Assembly (NCBI RefSeq): GCF_000002235.5
Contig: NW_022145601.1
Coordinates: forward strand, 8,009,660 to 8,073,659
DNA: 64,000 nucleotides
Direction: 5' to 3'
Source of the DNA: Strongylocentrotus purpuratus
Lineage: Eukaryota; Echinodermata; Echinoidea; Camarodonta; Strongylocentrotidae
The notes beneath the pieces were generated by a model that ran no database searches, was not told the DNA's origin, and saw only the letters and a program-made list of their open reading frames with translations. Shown piece by piece: positions 20,120 through 34,875 of this stretch (positions within the stretch are counted from its first letter, which is position 1; every line of letters begins with the position of its first letter). The position numbers were made by a program, and so were the translations under genes.

Positions 20120-23100
20120 GTATTGTAGCTGGGGCTAAAAATTAAATTAAATTATTATTTGCTTAGTATTTAAATGAACCTTGTAATAAACAAGTTATCC
20201 AATATAGTATAATAATAATAATAGTAATAATATTGGATATTTATATAGCGCAAAATCCACCCTGCAAGGTGCTCAAAGCGCTCCAATATTTACCCAAGCT
20301 CTGCTAGGCTACCGATTTCGGTGCTCACAGCATTCAAGGAATTCCTTCCTACCGGTCCCATTTACTTCACCTGGGTGGAGTGTGGCAAATGTAGATCAAT
20401 GTCTTGCCACCAAATGCCAGATTGGTAGGTTTATGTTGAACATTTATAGAGGTTTCCTGGTCTAGTGGATACGTCGCCAGACTGTGGATCACATGGTTTG
20501 TGGTTCTTGGGCAAGACATTAATCCACGTGGGTGTAGTAAATGGGTACCTGGTAAGAATTTATTCCTTGAATGCTTTTAGCACCTTAAGGGAAGATGGGC
20601 TAAAGCCAGAGTAATACTACTACTTTGTAAGCGCCTTGAGCATCCCCTGGGATGGATACATACATGTACAATATCAACATGGCTATTATTATTATTACAT
20701 GCATCTTATTATGAAAATTGAAAGTAAATGGAATAAGGAGGTTCAATGGAAAATACTTGTTCAAATGCATTAGCCCCATAATGTTTTTTGTTAGATTATT
20801 GTGTCCCTCTAACTTTCAAAACCTATTGTAAAGCCCTGATACTGACATTGTAATCTAGATATGCAAAAAATGTTGGCACTTTATCTGTAGTTCTTACACT
20901 GCTGAAAGGTGTTTAAACTGCCTACATTTTTATGTTTTGTATTTTTAGACGTAGATTGCGCCACTAAACCTTATCCATCCTCCATTACCTATTGTACATG
21001 TTTTTTTCTCTTTCTTGTGCTTTGCAGCGCTACTTATCTCAGTGTGTGAACAGTACAGTGGTGATGAGACTGAGGGGCAGGGGAGGCGGTCCCCCTCTTG
21101 CTGCCAGGGGGAGGGGCACTGTCAGAGGAAGAGGTGAGTTCAGATCTCTTACATTCAATGTAGAAGAGAATAGACCAGGGGGGGGGGGGTTCACAAAGAC
21201 TAAGATCAATTTTAAAGGTAAAGCCCAGTTTTGGAAACACCCCCTTCTCAAAAAATGAAATGGAAGCTCTTATTACCAATCAGGTGAAAGAATATGTTTT
21301 GACTATTACGTGATGATACAAATTTTGCTGAGAAACCGCCTACTAATTGAAATATTTGGTAAATTATTATATCTCTTTGGACCTGATAGATATCGTGCAC
21401 GTGTCGCATAGTCCCATATACATCTTTTTGTGTACAGTGCTTGTAACTTTACCAAGACTGGGCCAAATTTCTTATCATTTTGATGATTCCAGAACCTTGA
21501 AGTACACACCAATACTTATATGCTAGATGATCAATCTTTTCTGACCGATTCCACAATGTTTCTTTCACAATGCAATCGCATGACCATAACTGGTCTTTAT
21601 CTTTAATTTGAACTTAACTATGGCAGACCGGCCGTTCATGCCACTGTTTGCTCTCACCATTTACTGGCATTGGTCTCTCAAGGAACGTACAACTCATGGT
21701 CACGAATCTACAGAATTTACAGAGGCCAGAGGCATTATGTTTTCTGGTTGATTGCTGTTCTATTTCTGTTGTATAAATACTGTCCTTGACGGTTGGTTCG
21801 CAACAGTGGCATGTTGCACAATTATTTTCTGGTTTGGCAGTACATGTGTCATGATGCGAGTGTCATGAATAACCGGTGTGTTGATTTACAGGTCGAGGTC
21901 GCGGTGACTTCCAGCGAGGAGTAACAGGCTTTGAAGACGATGGGTTGAGTTATCCCGGCCCTGGCAGGAGAGAGTTCACAAGAACTGTTAGCTGGGATGA
22001 GAGGTAAGCATCTAGTAGCTTGGAATGGCATATCCATGGCCCATGTACAGTCAAACCTGTCTACAGCTACCGCCCATGGGAAAAAAAAATGGTCTTTGTA
22101 GACAGGGAAACAAGGAATCAAGGGAAACAAAAAAAGTGATTGTTGTAGACTGGTGGTCTTTGTAGACAGGTTGTCACTAAAGCAGGTTTGACTGTAGTAG
22201 CCTGGTGTGGCATATCCATGGTCCATGTAGTTGGTCACTTCAATCAAAGTCCTGGATATTACTTCACAAAACTGTCCTAAGTACAAGTTTGCCAACATCC
22301 TATTGATACGTATTACAATTAACACATGTTTTAATAGAACGTCAGGGAACTTGTACTTATTTTGGTTTCTTGAAACGAGGCCCACTTATTTTAGAGTACC
22401 CGAGTAGAAGGGAGGGGCAGGCAAACAGATAATGCGGCACACATCATTCAAGCAATACAACTTTGAACTTTCATTTGGGTTTGGGTATGGAACAAAGAAA
22501 TAATGGGGATCCTACATTTGCTCCTAGTACAATCATTCCAGGCTTTTCAATGGCTTTTTTCAGTATCCATGCAGAGGGAATGGTTACCAAAAATAAGACC
22601 CTGTGTCTTCAATCTCGAGATCATGTGGAATAATCTCTTGAATACCTTTATAATGTACCAAAAGTCTTCCAGTTTTTAAACGAACATATAAAAATCATCT
22701 TTTAAATTTATGTTATTTGCCTTCTCCCTTCCTCTCCCATTCCTTTTACCCGTCCGTTTTGTTTTGTTATTGTCGTTGCTGTTGTTGTATTGTTAGTTAC
22801 TTAGTTAATATTTGGTTAGATTTGATTTGCATGTATATACTTAAGGGATTGACCATAGACAGGCCTGTAGGCCTATTGTCGATCCCTGTTATGTTATATT
22901 TATGGTGTATTCTTGTTTGTCGTTTGATTGTTTTGTATTTTTATCAGATATTGTGGAAATAACCTTGAATTGAATTGAATTGAGTGTGAAAAAATGTAAA
23001 GAAATTCTGCCTCATCGTTTTTTTTTTTATAGCCCTGGTGAGGGAAGAGTCATACGGACTGAGACTCCTCGCAGCAACTTTGAGGACCCTGGTCCCCCTT

Positions 23101-26100
23101 CCCCCAGGAAAGTCATCGACCGTGATAGGGGCAGTTCTAGCGAAAACTGGCGCTCCCCTAGGGCACCTGACAAACCATCGACATCACCCGGAAAAGAGGA
23201 GGAAGATGAAGGGTGGCGTCTAGGCCAGGGCCAGCCCGTTTCTAAGCAACCGCCGCTTCGGTCATTGTCTACACACGATGAGAATTGGAGGATGTCAACA
23301 GGTGAGCTTTGGTTTATCTGGAACTCTTTTGAAAAATAATCTAAACATTTGTCTGAAATTATGTTTAAGAATTAGCTGATAATGTTTTTTATGGATTATC
23401 AAAAAATGCATTAAAAGTATATATGAAAGTTTAGAAAAGATCATTAGAATTTTTTTTAAATCATCTGAAAATCTAGTAAAATTTACCTGTAACTCTGTTT
23501 AAAAAATACCTGTAAATTTTGTTTTAAATACTTGAAACTCTTGCCGAAAGTCATATGAAAGCCTTTAATAATTTTTCAGAAAATCTACCAGTAATCGTGT
23601 AAGAATCTAAGAAAATATCTGGAAATTAAAGATTGTTGTAGGATTTGAAATACAGAGTAGCAAATGACTTGATGTGAGTACTAGACGTTATGATTCTATC
23701 AGGTTCAGCACTGCTCAGAAAGACTTCAGACAATAACTTTTAAGGGATACAGTAACTTTGTCTCAGATTCTGAAACAAAATCCTGGATTTAGCTCATGCT
23801 GCAATCATAATTATAAACCTTTAGGTCAGTCAGGAACCCCATGACTTTTACTAGCCGATAGCCTGTCTGATTATGAAAATATTTATGATTGGAAATCGAA
23901 CCAAATTTTGCGTTTTCCTAACAGTCTATTGGGGAAAACGAGTATGGTAAAACCGGTCACTCAAAGAGTTTCCTTTTTTGAGGCATTCTTGATCATTTTG
24001 AAGCGTGATTTTTTTGAGGGCTTCAATATTACACCATATAATAATTAATTATAATTACAGTGCTTATATAGACACTGATAACACATAAGGCTGTGCTTCT
24101 CAGATTTAACATTGTTAAACGATGCCTTTAAAGACTGCTATTAAGAAATAAGGTTTCTATAATGGGCACATATAGTGCAAGTCACAACACATCTGATATC
24201 CGTTTCTTTGTAGAGCATTCATTACCAATGTCAACAACACACCAGTTTAGTATGGATGCTGAAATTATGTAAAAGAATCTCTGCTCATCAAATTGTTTGA
24301 CATGTGCACCTACTTCTGCCCACTTTGTAGACAGTAATGTATTTACTCAAAAGCAAAAAGAAATATAGAGATTGTTCTGGTGAAGTAAAATTAATGATCT
24401 ACTATTTATGCCAAATTGTGTGTTTTTATCGCTAAATGACATTTTTGTTGCTTTGCAGGTCAACCCCGCTCCAACTGGCACACCCCTAGAGAAAGAGGGC
24501 AGTCTTTCAATGATGGCGATCTCCGTGAACGCGATCAATTTGAGCAAGTAAGCGGCGGTTCTCGAGAAGGCGGTACTCGAGAAGGTGGTACTCGAGAACG
24601 GCGTTATAGCGGCCGTGGTGGAGGCGGGCATGGTCGTGGTGGTGGTTGGAATGAGGAGTTACCTGAATGGTCATTAGATGACACCTTCAAAATGAGTGAC
24701 GGTCCTGGAACATTCGATGCAACTGGAGCTTTCTTCTCGGGCAAGGTAACAGTATAATAATAATAATAGGCATTTCTATAGCGCCGTCTATCTAGAAATT
24801 CTATTCCGAGGCGCATTTATTATTTTCCCGGCTATAGCCTAGATGCCATTACAGCGCTCCAGCATTTCAAGGAGTTAATTCCTGCCAGGTACCCATTTAC
24901 CTCACCTAGGTCGAGTGTATGACCTGCAGCCCTCGATAAAACTATTAGACAAAGCTCATTTTAGAGATGAATTTTGGATATGAAACCAATAAAAATATAT
25001 TTCCCTTCACTCTCTTGAAAAAAAGAAAATAGGATGATATTTTATTTAATTCTTGCTACAAAAGTAGCATTGTCACTAACCTTTCATGGTCTGTCAAATT
25101 TGTTCCCAGCTGTATTTAAATATATTTGGAATTGTGATAGAAATTCAGATTTTTCCACTTATCAGCTGAATTCTGATGGATTTGAACTCTAAAATTTTGT
25201 TATCAAAGACAAATTATGGACATGTGAAAAAATAAGGTTATTTCATTTTGTTTCAAGGAAAATAATTTGTTTTCAAAGATAAATGTTAGAAATTTTTGTT
25301 TCTCCTTGGGATATACATTACCCTGGGCCCCGTCTTACAAAGAGTTGCGATTGATCCAAATTAATCGCAACTCCTCCCATCAATCGCAAGTTTGCAGTCT
25401 CTTATCTCTTATGTACATAGTTGAGATTGATATCAACTCTTTGTAAGACGGGGCCCTGGTCCTAAACTTTGTCTTGGAGATTTTTCGAATGACTATTTTT
25501 AATGTTTAATTTTATTGTAAGTCCCTCGCTATTGGTTTTAATATCAAGATGTCCTTGTCATGTCATAGTGGGTAATCAGGTGTGATTGATAAAGAAAAGA
25601 AATCCTTTGTGTACTTCAAATGTTTTCGCAGATAACTGATTGATTGCATTCATGTTTCAGGACGACGAGCTTCTAGAACCACTAGAGGGCGACGGAGCAC
25701 TGGAGGGCGGGGACCATCGACATGAAAACAATGAAACTGATCAACCAAATGATAAAAAGCAATTCAGAGAAAGAGACTCTGACGAGCGCAAACCTTCTTC
25801 CAAACACACAAGTGCCGATCATGTTAATAGTGAGATGTATAGTTTAGACTCTCGCGACTTGGCGGAGAAATTAGATAAATTACGCAACTTCAACAGTACT
25901 TCCACAACTGCTGCAAAAGAGGACACATTGCAGACCAGTGTACTAAGCAATGCCAAAGGTGCAAACTTTGCAGGAACCAAATCAAAAAGCAATATTAGTA
26001 ATCAGGTGTTAGCCTCCTCTGGTGGCTCCGATGGCAAACTAGACAAACTTGCGGGGCAGGGGGTGGAGATGCTCCCGGGGGTTGTGATCGGAGGAGCGCC

Positions 26101-28496
26101 TGGGGAAGGGGGCGACGAGGGTGTGATGAAGAAAGTGGACTCTAGGAAGAGCATTGAGGAGATTGTTGCCAGTAGTGTTGCCTCTGCTGTTGCGACGACC
26201 AGTGGGTTGGGTTCGAAAGTGGAGCCTCCGTCACCTACAGCCACAGGAGCAGCTGCACAAGGTGTAGCGGCCGCCGCTGCTGCTGCTGCTGCTGCCGCGG
26301 CGGCTGCAGCAGCCAAGGAGGAGGAGGATGAGGAAGATCAACTCAAACATCTTGAGAAAGCTGCTGAAAGCTTGATGGCTGAGCTTACAGAAGAGGTCTG
26401 TATTGGAACAGCATCCCTCTTTCCATAAGGGAAATTACCCGTCTTGCCACCTTCAAAAGATCCCTCAAAACTCACCTTTTTCCCCAATGATCTATGTGAT
26501 ATACTTCCAGTACTGTACATTTTTGTCCTCTTCTCATATATTTGTATTTGTAAGCACTATGGTACTTATTGTTTTTAGCGTTCCTAAATATTCAATATTA
26601 TTATTATCACTATTTATGATTGATGTTCAGTATAAACCATTATTTTCTCAAATTTGCTAATTTAACAACATGTGACAATGAGCTGGTAGTGCATGTGCCA
26701 AGGGTAATCGTGAAAAATCCCCAAGAAGACTTCTCAGAACCTGCCATAAGCGAAAATCTCTGTACGCAACACTATTGGCTTATGCCATATCCTTCCATCA
26801 GTGTTGAATTGTCCAAAGGTACAATATAAACAACAAAGTTAAAAAAAATGCTACGTGCAATATTAATTTGTGAGTGCAGAGTCATAAAATAGAATTTACC
26901 AGAGAAGGACAAGTCTTCATCCCATTTTAATGTTGTGTGCGCAAGTAATCGTACACACCAAACAGATCATGCTATGAAGTAAAAGTTGTGTACCTAGTCT
27001 AACGGCTTTTGATACTGCTCAACCTTCAGGGGGGTGTTTCACAAAACTTGTCATCAGTGACAAATGACAGTTTTTGTTATAAGCTGCTGAAATCCTTGCT
27101 TCTGATTGGTTATCAGCAGATTTGTCACTGATTTTTGTCATCTGTCATTGAAAAGAGGCTTTGTGAAACGGGTCCCAGATCAGTAAGACCATGTACAGCA
27201 GCAATGTAAAGTGTATGCTTTGTTGTAGGATGATGACAAGCTTGGCAACGAGCTGACGATGGACGGGGGTCTGAAAGTGAACATCAACCCACCTCAGCTG
27301 CCACCCACTCATGAGCATGCACATAAATGGTTCTACAAGGACCCTCAGGGACAAGTGCAAGGTAACTACAGTCTTCTTCCAACCAGCTTTGTTATTTCAA
27401 AGTACAATCAAACCTGTCTATAGTGCATGCCCAAGGGAAACACAATAAGTGGTCTTTGTAGACGGGTGAATGAAATTTGCCCAATCTGGCTGAAAATCAC
27501 ATGCACTTTCCTAAGAAGTGGATATGTGGGACTACACATACATTTGGCATTAAATTGTAGTCCAAATACCTATGGTTTTTCACATCACATTTTGAACAAG
27601 AGGGTATTAGAAAGAGCATGCTCTTCAGGGGACTTATCCGCTTTCATGTTCTTCAAGACTGACATTACAAGAATGTTAAATCAAATTTTTAATTAACATT
27701 TCGATATTCAATTTTTAATCCGTCTTATTTTGTTATAGTAATTTTTTTTTTCTTTTCCCCTTTATCAATATTCTATGCATAGAATTTTTGATTATGTAGA
27801 CCTACTGGGAGTAGCATGCGTGGGGCACATGCCTCTGGGCAACAGTGATGAACTTCACTTTTGTGCACCCTGACCCACTTGCTGCTCCCTTATCTCTTTG
27901 CATGTGTTTGTTCATTCTCATTATGTTCTTGTCTCTTGCCATGCTGTATTGTATTTGTGCTTTTTTTATGGTCGAATAAATGATAATAATAATAACAATA
28001 ATAATAATAATTTGATTCATTTTCTTCTCATAATGAATGCCAGGCCCATTCACCTCATCTGAGATGGCGGAGTGGTTTAGCGCCGGCTACTTCACCATGA
28101 CGCTGCAAGTCAAACGAGGCGCTGACGAAGAGTTTGAACCCCTGGGAATCCTCATCAAGAGATGGGGGCGTGTGCCATTCTTGCCGGCCCAAGAGCCTAC
28201 ACTTAACCATAGCTCGGTAAGTGAAATGTGTAGAAATCATTAGAATGCTTAACTCTTGATCGGCTAAGTCGACCAATGGAACAAACTGGGGGCGTTTCAC
28301 AAAACTTGTCTTCAGTGACAAATGACAACTTGTGATATAAGCTACTGAAATCCTTGTTTCTGATTGCAGGCGCGGATCCAGGATTTCTTAGGGGAGGGGG
28401 CCCAACTTTTTTTTTTTTTTGCTCCCGAAAATTTGAAAATCTCGCCGGCCGAAAAGTCGCTCAGTGGGGGGGGGGGGGGGGGGGTGGTACAGAGCA

Positions 28497-28538
<42 letters not shown>

Positions 28539-31500
28539 CCCGAAAATTTGAAAAACGCGCCGGCCAAAAATTCGCTCAGTGGGGGGGGGGGGGGTAGTGA
28601 GCACTTTTTTTTTTTTGTCCTCAAAAAAATTTCAATTTGCACCCCCCCCCTTGAGCGCCAGGGGGGGGGCCCAACCCCCAAAAAAGGTAAAAATCACGTG
28701 ATTTTACATGATTTTTTTCTCAAGGGGGGGGGCCCGGGCCCCCCGGGCCCCCCCCCCTGGATCCGCCACTGCCTGATTGGTTATCAGCAGATTTGTCACT
28801 GATTTTTGTTATTTGTCACTGAAAAAAGGCTTTGTGAAACGCCCCCCAGGACTTCCTCTGCCTCCGTTTGGTCACACCTACAGTGTAAGTAAAACTAGAA
28901 ATCATTGGAATCCTTTTTGACTCTTTACATGTGTTGGTCAACCTTTGGAACAAACATGGAACTGCCATAGTCTTGACTTTTGTGATACATACAGTGTACA
29001 TTTATATACTGTAAAGAATCAGGTAGTCCAAGTTTTTTGTTCTCACATTATCATCCATAACACTGCTGACAGATGCATCAAGACTGGCTGAAGACAGAAA
29101 TACCTGGCATACCATCACCACAGAAGCTATCACGAGGCCCCTTGCCTGCGTGGACGGCATAAGTTATGTGGCATTCTATTATTGTAAATGACATGCTTCA
29201 ATGTGATGTTCTCGTGTTTATTGCAGAAACCTTCAACTCCCACTGGTAACCCTACCATAGCACCCCCTTCTGCTGTGGCTCCTGGTGGACCTTCCGTCAG
29301 CCCGACCCCCAACGCGGCTGCCATCGCGGCTGCGGCTGCTGCAGCCAACACGGCCCCCTCGGCCAGCCCAGCCGCCGCCCAGCAGCAACAGTCAGCAACC
29401 CAACAACAGCTGGCTCAGCAGCAGCTCGCCACTCAGATGGCACAACTCTTCAGTCAGCATCAGATCATGCAGCAGCAGCAACAGCAACAGCTCATGCAAC
29501 AACAACAGCAACAGCAACAAGTCTTCCAACAACTTTTGAATCAACAACAAGCTTTGATCAGGTCAGGCCTTGTATTCTTTGGCACTCTCTTTTGAGTAAA
29601 ATCTAGCAATTCATTCTTTTCTTTTCCTCTGCATATATAGCCAGTGGGACAATTTGGATACCGGCACTATTTCATTGTAATCATACTAAGTTATAATGGC
29701 AATAAACGTGACTAATTGACCTTGAAATACCTTACTTATAAGGGAGTTTACAGATAGCACATGGTACAAATGACCCCAAATATCCACAGATCTTTTACAC
29801 ATGGAGAAGTTCCACTTTGAGCATCTTAGAATAATAACTGCCAAAGTCCTAGATGTGCTTCATGAATACCTTTTGTTTGACCTCTTGAAAAGAATACTTC
29901 CACCTGCGTATCATAGAATGTACCATTGGTGCATAAATGAATAATGTTACATAACTTTCATGAGCGCATGTCCAGTATTCATCTCTGTGGGTTTTACCAT
30001 TTCGGTACAAATGACCTTTATCTGCCCATGCGTAGATTGTATCTGTAAACTCCCTTATTGACCTTGAAATAAAAATACCTTTTGTATGCATTTAAAAATG
30101 TAAGCAAGTTTCTTATTGATTATTGAACGATGAAGGATAAGAAACTTTAACAATTAGAAGAATCACTTTGAAACCAGTGTTTGGTAGCTCGTCCTGAAGA
30201 CAAAGACTTCCATTAGCAACTGTAATTAAACCTCCCTGTCCTCCTCCCTCTGCTCTTTCCCATGCAGAGTCCAAGCCAGTCGTATCTACCAGGAGCTGAT
30301 CCAGAGAGGCAAGACCCTGACGCTGGCCCAGCAGCAAGTCCTGCGGACCAACCTGGGCACCCTACAGCAGCAGCATCAGCTAGTCATGCAGTATCAGCAG
30401 CAGATGCAACGCCAGAGAGGCCTGTCCCTGCCGGCCGGAGTGTCCCTTGATCAGACCCCCACCAGCCTCTCAGCCACCAGTGTCGCAGGAGTTCTGCCAC
30501 CGTCCGGATCGAGTGCTGCAGCTGCAGTCGCGGCGGCAGCAGCTGCAGCAGCCGCTGCCAAGGATAAAATCGAAGGACCTGAGATTGGTGTCTGGAACTC
30601 TGTCCCCACGAAAAGTAAAGCTTTCATACTCAAGCCTTGTCCAGTTCTGGGCCCCGTCTTACAAAGAGTTGATATCAATCGCAACTTATTTGCGATTGAT
30701 ATCAATCAAAACTATGTACATAAGAGATAGGAGACTGCAAACTTGCGATTGATTGGAGGACTTGCGATTGATTTGCATCAATCTTAAGTCTTTGTAAGAC
30801 GGGGCCCTGTTGTAACCTATAAAACTTTAAGACGGACATGTGAATCATGATTTAATCATGTTTTGGTACTCTTCTCTTTCTTTATCATTTAACAATAAAT
30901 TTGATAGAACTACAGTAAGTGATATGGAATGAAGACTTTGACACGTGGCTAAGTAGACTTTCATTTAGTTCAGCCGGGTTTGGTTTTTGTCTGCTGTCTA
31001 TGACTATATATGACCATGGGCCTATGTATACACTAAAATGTATTAGATACAGGATTTCACAATAACTATCTTCACAGTGAGACTGCAGTGATTTTGTATT
31101 TGAATCTGTGAGAAAGGCCTCCTGTTGAATCTTTGAAACTATGGGGGTTCAGGGCCCGTTGCATAATACTTACCATTGATGGTAACTTTGCCATCAATGG
31201 CAACTACCATGGCAACAGGGCTCAACAGCCAATCAAAATCAAGGTTTCCATGGTAGTTACCATTGATGGTAACTTTGCCATCAATGGCAACTACCATGGT
31301 AACAGGGCTCAACAGCCAATCAAAATCAAGGTTACCATGGTAGTTACCATTGATGGCAAAGTTACCATCAATGGTAAGTTGTGTGCAATGGGGCCCAGAG
31401 TGAGAACTTGGCGGCGACCTATGTGTCTTAGCGCCTGTGAGCGTCAAATCCCAAATTTGATGTATTGATTTTTTCTTTGAAAGGAGCAGATTGGGACATT

Positions 31501-34500
31501 GGTGTGTGGGATCCAGCAATGGCCAGAGAAGTGATGGAAGAGGTATGTGATCTTTACATGTCTGCCTTATTCAATGCTTGCCTGACTGATTCTATAGGCC
31601 ATTTTCTTGATGTAACCAAATGTATACACATGCATATGTGAAGCCCCTTGATAACTGAACATGAAATGTTTGATAAAAGGAGAAATAGATCATCATTTAA
31701 TACAATTTTTCACACATACTTCGATATGACCATTTTACATCAATCCTCTGACAAAAAGGAGATATGAGAGGGGGAATTTTCGGTGATAATGTGAGCTTTG
31801 CATCGTGGGTGCTTTGATGTCCGTTAAATATTCAAAACAATTTTGGTGTTATCAGCGAGTTAATTGCACCGCACGAGTTTGTTTTCCTTGGGCGGTCACT
31901 ATAGACGGGAGTTTGACTGTACTGTAATTTTCTGAAAGTTACTAATACGAGGGCATTTAAATAGCAATCCTGTTCAGTGGTCATTCCAACTATAGTATTC
32001 TATAGTAAACTGACATAAAAAGAATCGGATAGCTCACATACTATGGTTCATCTATCTATATCGGTCAGAATTCAACATTATCTTAAATCAACTTGCCAAT
32101 TATTTTCCCCCACCCCCAGGAGCGACGACAGCAGGTGCGCCAGAAGGTGGAGGAGGAGAAGAGGAAGACTGAAGAAATGCACGAGGAGGTTGAGAAGCAG
32201 AGGGCGGAGGAGAGGAGAATGGACGACCTCCGGAAACGTGGGGTTAACATGGAGGATCTGAAGTAAGAATACAAGTCTCTCTGCTGCTTCAGGGGTTTGG
32301 GAGAGGCCTTGAAGAGTGTTGCCTCTTTCAAATTTGATGCTGTTCAACTCCTAAAATTCACTGTCTACAACAAGCACATTCTTTTGTTTCCCTTGAAAAT
32401 GGTTTCTCATTGAAACATGTACTAATGGAACCCGTCTACAAAGACCTCCTGTCGACAAAGACCACTTTTTGTGTTTCCCTCGGGCGGTCGCTGTAGACAG
32501 GTTCGACTGTATTAAAATGAATGATAAACTCTGTACATATAAATGAATGACAAAGATTATACATTTGAATGAATGGCATACATTCGAAGGTCACTATCCG
32601 TCTTTCCCATGTGAATCACGACATAAACAGATATTCAGAAAGTGTTTTCAGTATCATCAGTGCCTTTGATTAGGCACTTTATAAATCCCCGGACTGGATT
32701 ATTGGAGAGATAGATGGTAAATCGGTTAAAATAGTAGCTGTGTGCACCCAAGGCTTTAATGTTCTGATTTAGGTGTATGTTGTAAGAAACAGAAATGTGA
32801 CAAACACTACACTAAAATCCATAGTGTTTTTTTTTTAGGCGGATCACTGCATCTGGTGAATGTATCATTTTCTTTGCAAATCCTTGTACGTACATGCAGG
32901 TTTGTTGACTAAACTGTTCATAAGTTGTGTTTTTGTTAAATTGACAGTGTATTTGGAATTTTACAGAGGTAGCATTTGACCTGTGTGAAGCCAATACTTC
33001 AAACATGGCACCCCAAGTATTTAGAGTGAAATGTTTTTCGGTGACTGGTACCATTTAAAGAGAAGGTTGAGTTCTGGGAAGAGGTGAAAAATAATTTGTG
33101 AGCGTTATCATTCTTATTATGCAAGTGTGGAAGAACATCAGATAAGACATGTTCCCTGAAAAGCATGGCTCTTCAAATGCCTTCATATTCTAAATATGGC
33201 ATGTAACATCGTAAAAATCGGGGGGTAGGATTTTTACGCCACGTGTTCGTGTAGTCCCATATACATCTTTCTGTGTACAGTGTTTGTAACTTCACCAAGA
33301 CTTGGCCAAATTTCTCATCATTTTGATGATTCCAGAACCTTGCAATACACACAAATTCTTATATGTTAGATGATCAACCTTTTCTGGTCGATCCCACACC
33401 GTTTCTGTCACAATGCAATCGCATGACCAGAACTCAACTTCATCTTTAAACTGCATGTGAAATTTGTTTAAACTCATCTTCACTGACCATGTTGTTTCTC
33501 TGTATCACTTTCATTTTAACCCAGGAGAATGGAGGATGCCCGAAAGAAAGAAGAAGCAAGGAGAGCGGAAGAAAGAAAGCAGCTGGAAGAACAACAACTA
33601 AAGAAGAATGAACAACAGAAAAGATTGGAGCAGCAGGTGGGGAAACGGACAGTAAAAGAAAAGAGTAGTTTTGTAAAGTTTTGTAGGAGATGGAAGAATG
33701 TACAGTCAAACCTGCTTTAGTGACCACCTGTGTAGAAAGAACACATTTTTTTTTATTTCCCTTGAAAATGGTTTCGCATTGAAACATGTACTAAAGGAAC
33801 CTGTACATAAAGACCACCTGCCTATAAAGGCCACTTTTCTTGTCTTCTTTGGGTGGGCTTTATAGACAGGTTTCACTGTACTATCTGAGATCAATCTGGA
33901 GGGTAAAAGTTAACCCTCAGAGAGAGTTGGGAGATGGAGAAAGATGGGAGAATGGGAGAGGAGGTATATGGAGAGGAGGGGGGGGGGGGGGGAGGAGGGA
34001 GAAAATAGAGGGGTGAGGATTGGAGGGATGAAGAGTTGAAAGACGAACCAAAGGCTCGTTCAGATATGACCCAGTAAACTGCTGGGAAATTAAATGCAGA
34101 GATTTTTATGTATTAAATTCCTGTTAGTTGAGTGATAACATTTTAAGCGAAGTAAATTAACTACTTACATTTTCTTTAAGGGGAAATTATCTTGCGATCC
34201 ATTGCCAAACAGTGCCTGCGGAGAGATCCAAACTATGGATCATGTCATCGATGCTTGTCCTATCTACAAATCCCCTCACGGTGCTTCTGGACTTTGAGAG
34301 CTTGATGATGAGACCATCAGTTGGCTAAATAAGGACCTTCCTATTTAGATGATGTACTCTTTGATATTCTTAGAATGAATGAACGATCTTGTGATTACTT
34401 TTCTTGTCTTATATTTCCAGCATCTTGAAGAGCTGAGGAGGAAGCAGGATGAGTCGGTACGCAGAGCTCAGGAGGAGGCGGCTAGATTGGAGGATGTGAC

Positions 34501-34755
34501 CAGGAAGGCCAGGGAGGAACAGGAGGAGAGAGCTAGAAGAGAATCGGAAGAAAGACAAAAGGAACAGGCCGACAGACATAGACAGGACATGCTCAGGTGA
34601 GCTTCTTGGGCCCTCATTTTTTCAAAGATGTAATAGTAATAATAATAATAATGATGAGGATGAGGATGAGGATGAGGATGAGGATGAGGATGAGGATGAG
34701 GATGAGGATGAGGATGAGGATGAAGATGACCAGGATGAGGATGAGGATGAGGATG

Positions 34756-34818
<63 letters not shown>

Positions 34819-34837
34819 GTGATGATGTTGCTGAAGC

Positions 34838-34875
<38 letters not shown>

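Noticed and set aside
21849-22385. Minus-strand frame of 178 codons
   Set aside because: Antisense to a GIGYF exon and a MITE; chance frame.
25640-26316. Antisense poly-Ala frame at the GIGYF exon 6
   Set aside because: GCN runs read as Ala on both strands; the sense frame has the splice sites and homology.
28354-28802. Frames with Gly and Phe runs
   Set aside because: Poly-G and poly-T parts of the nested hAT-like element.
28860-28894. Possible 35-nt GIGYF exon between CCCCAG and GTAAGT
   Set aside because: The acceptor lies at the end of a MITE, the peptide fits no GIGYF alignment, and skipping it keeps the frame between 28216 and 29227.
29073-29162. Open stretch after GCTGACAG starting [18 protein letters not shown]
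   Set aside because: It runs into a stop without a usable donor and would break the GIGYF frame; not conserved in human GIGYF. An alternative terminal exon cannot be excluded.
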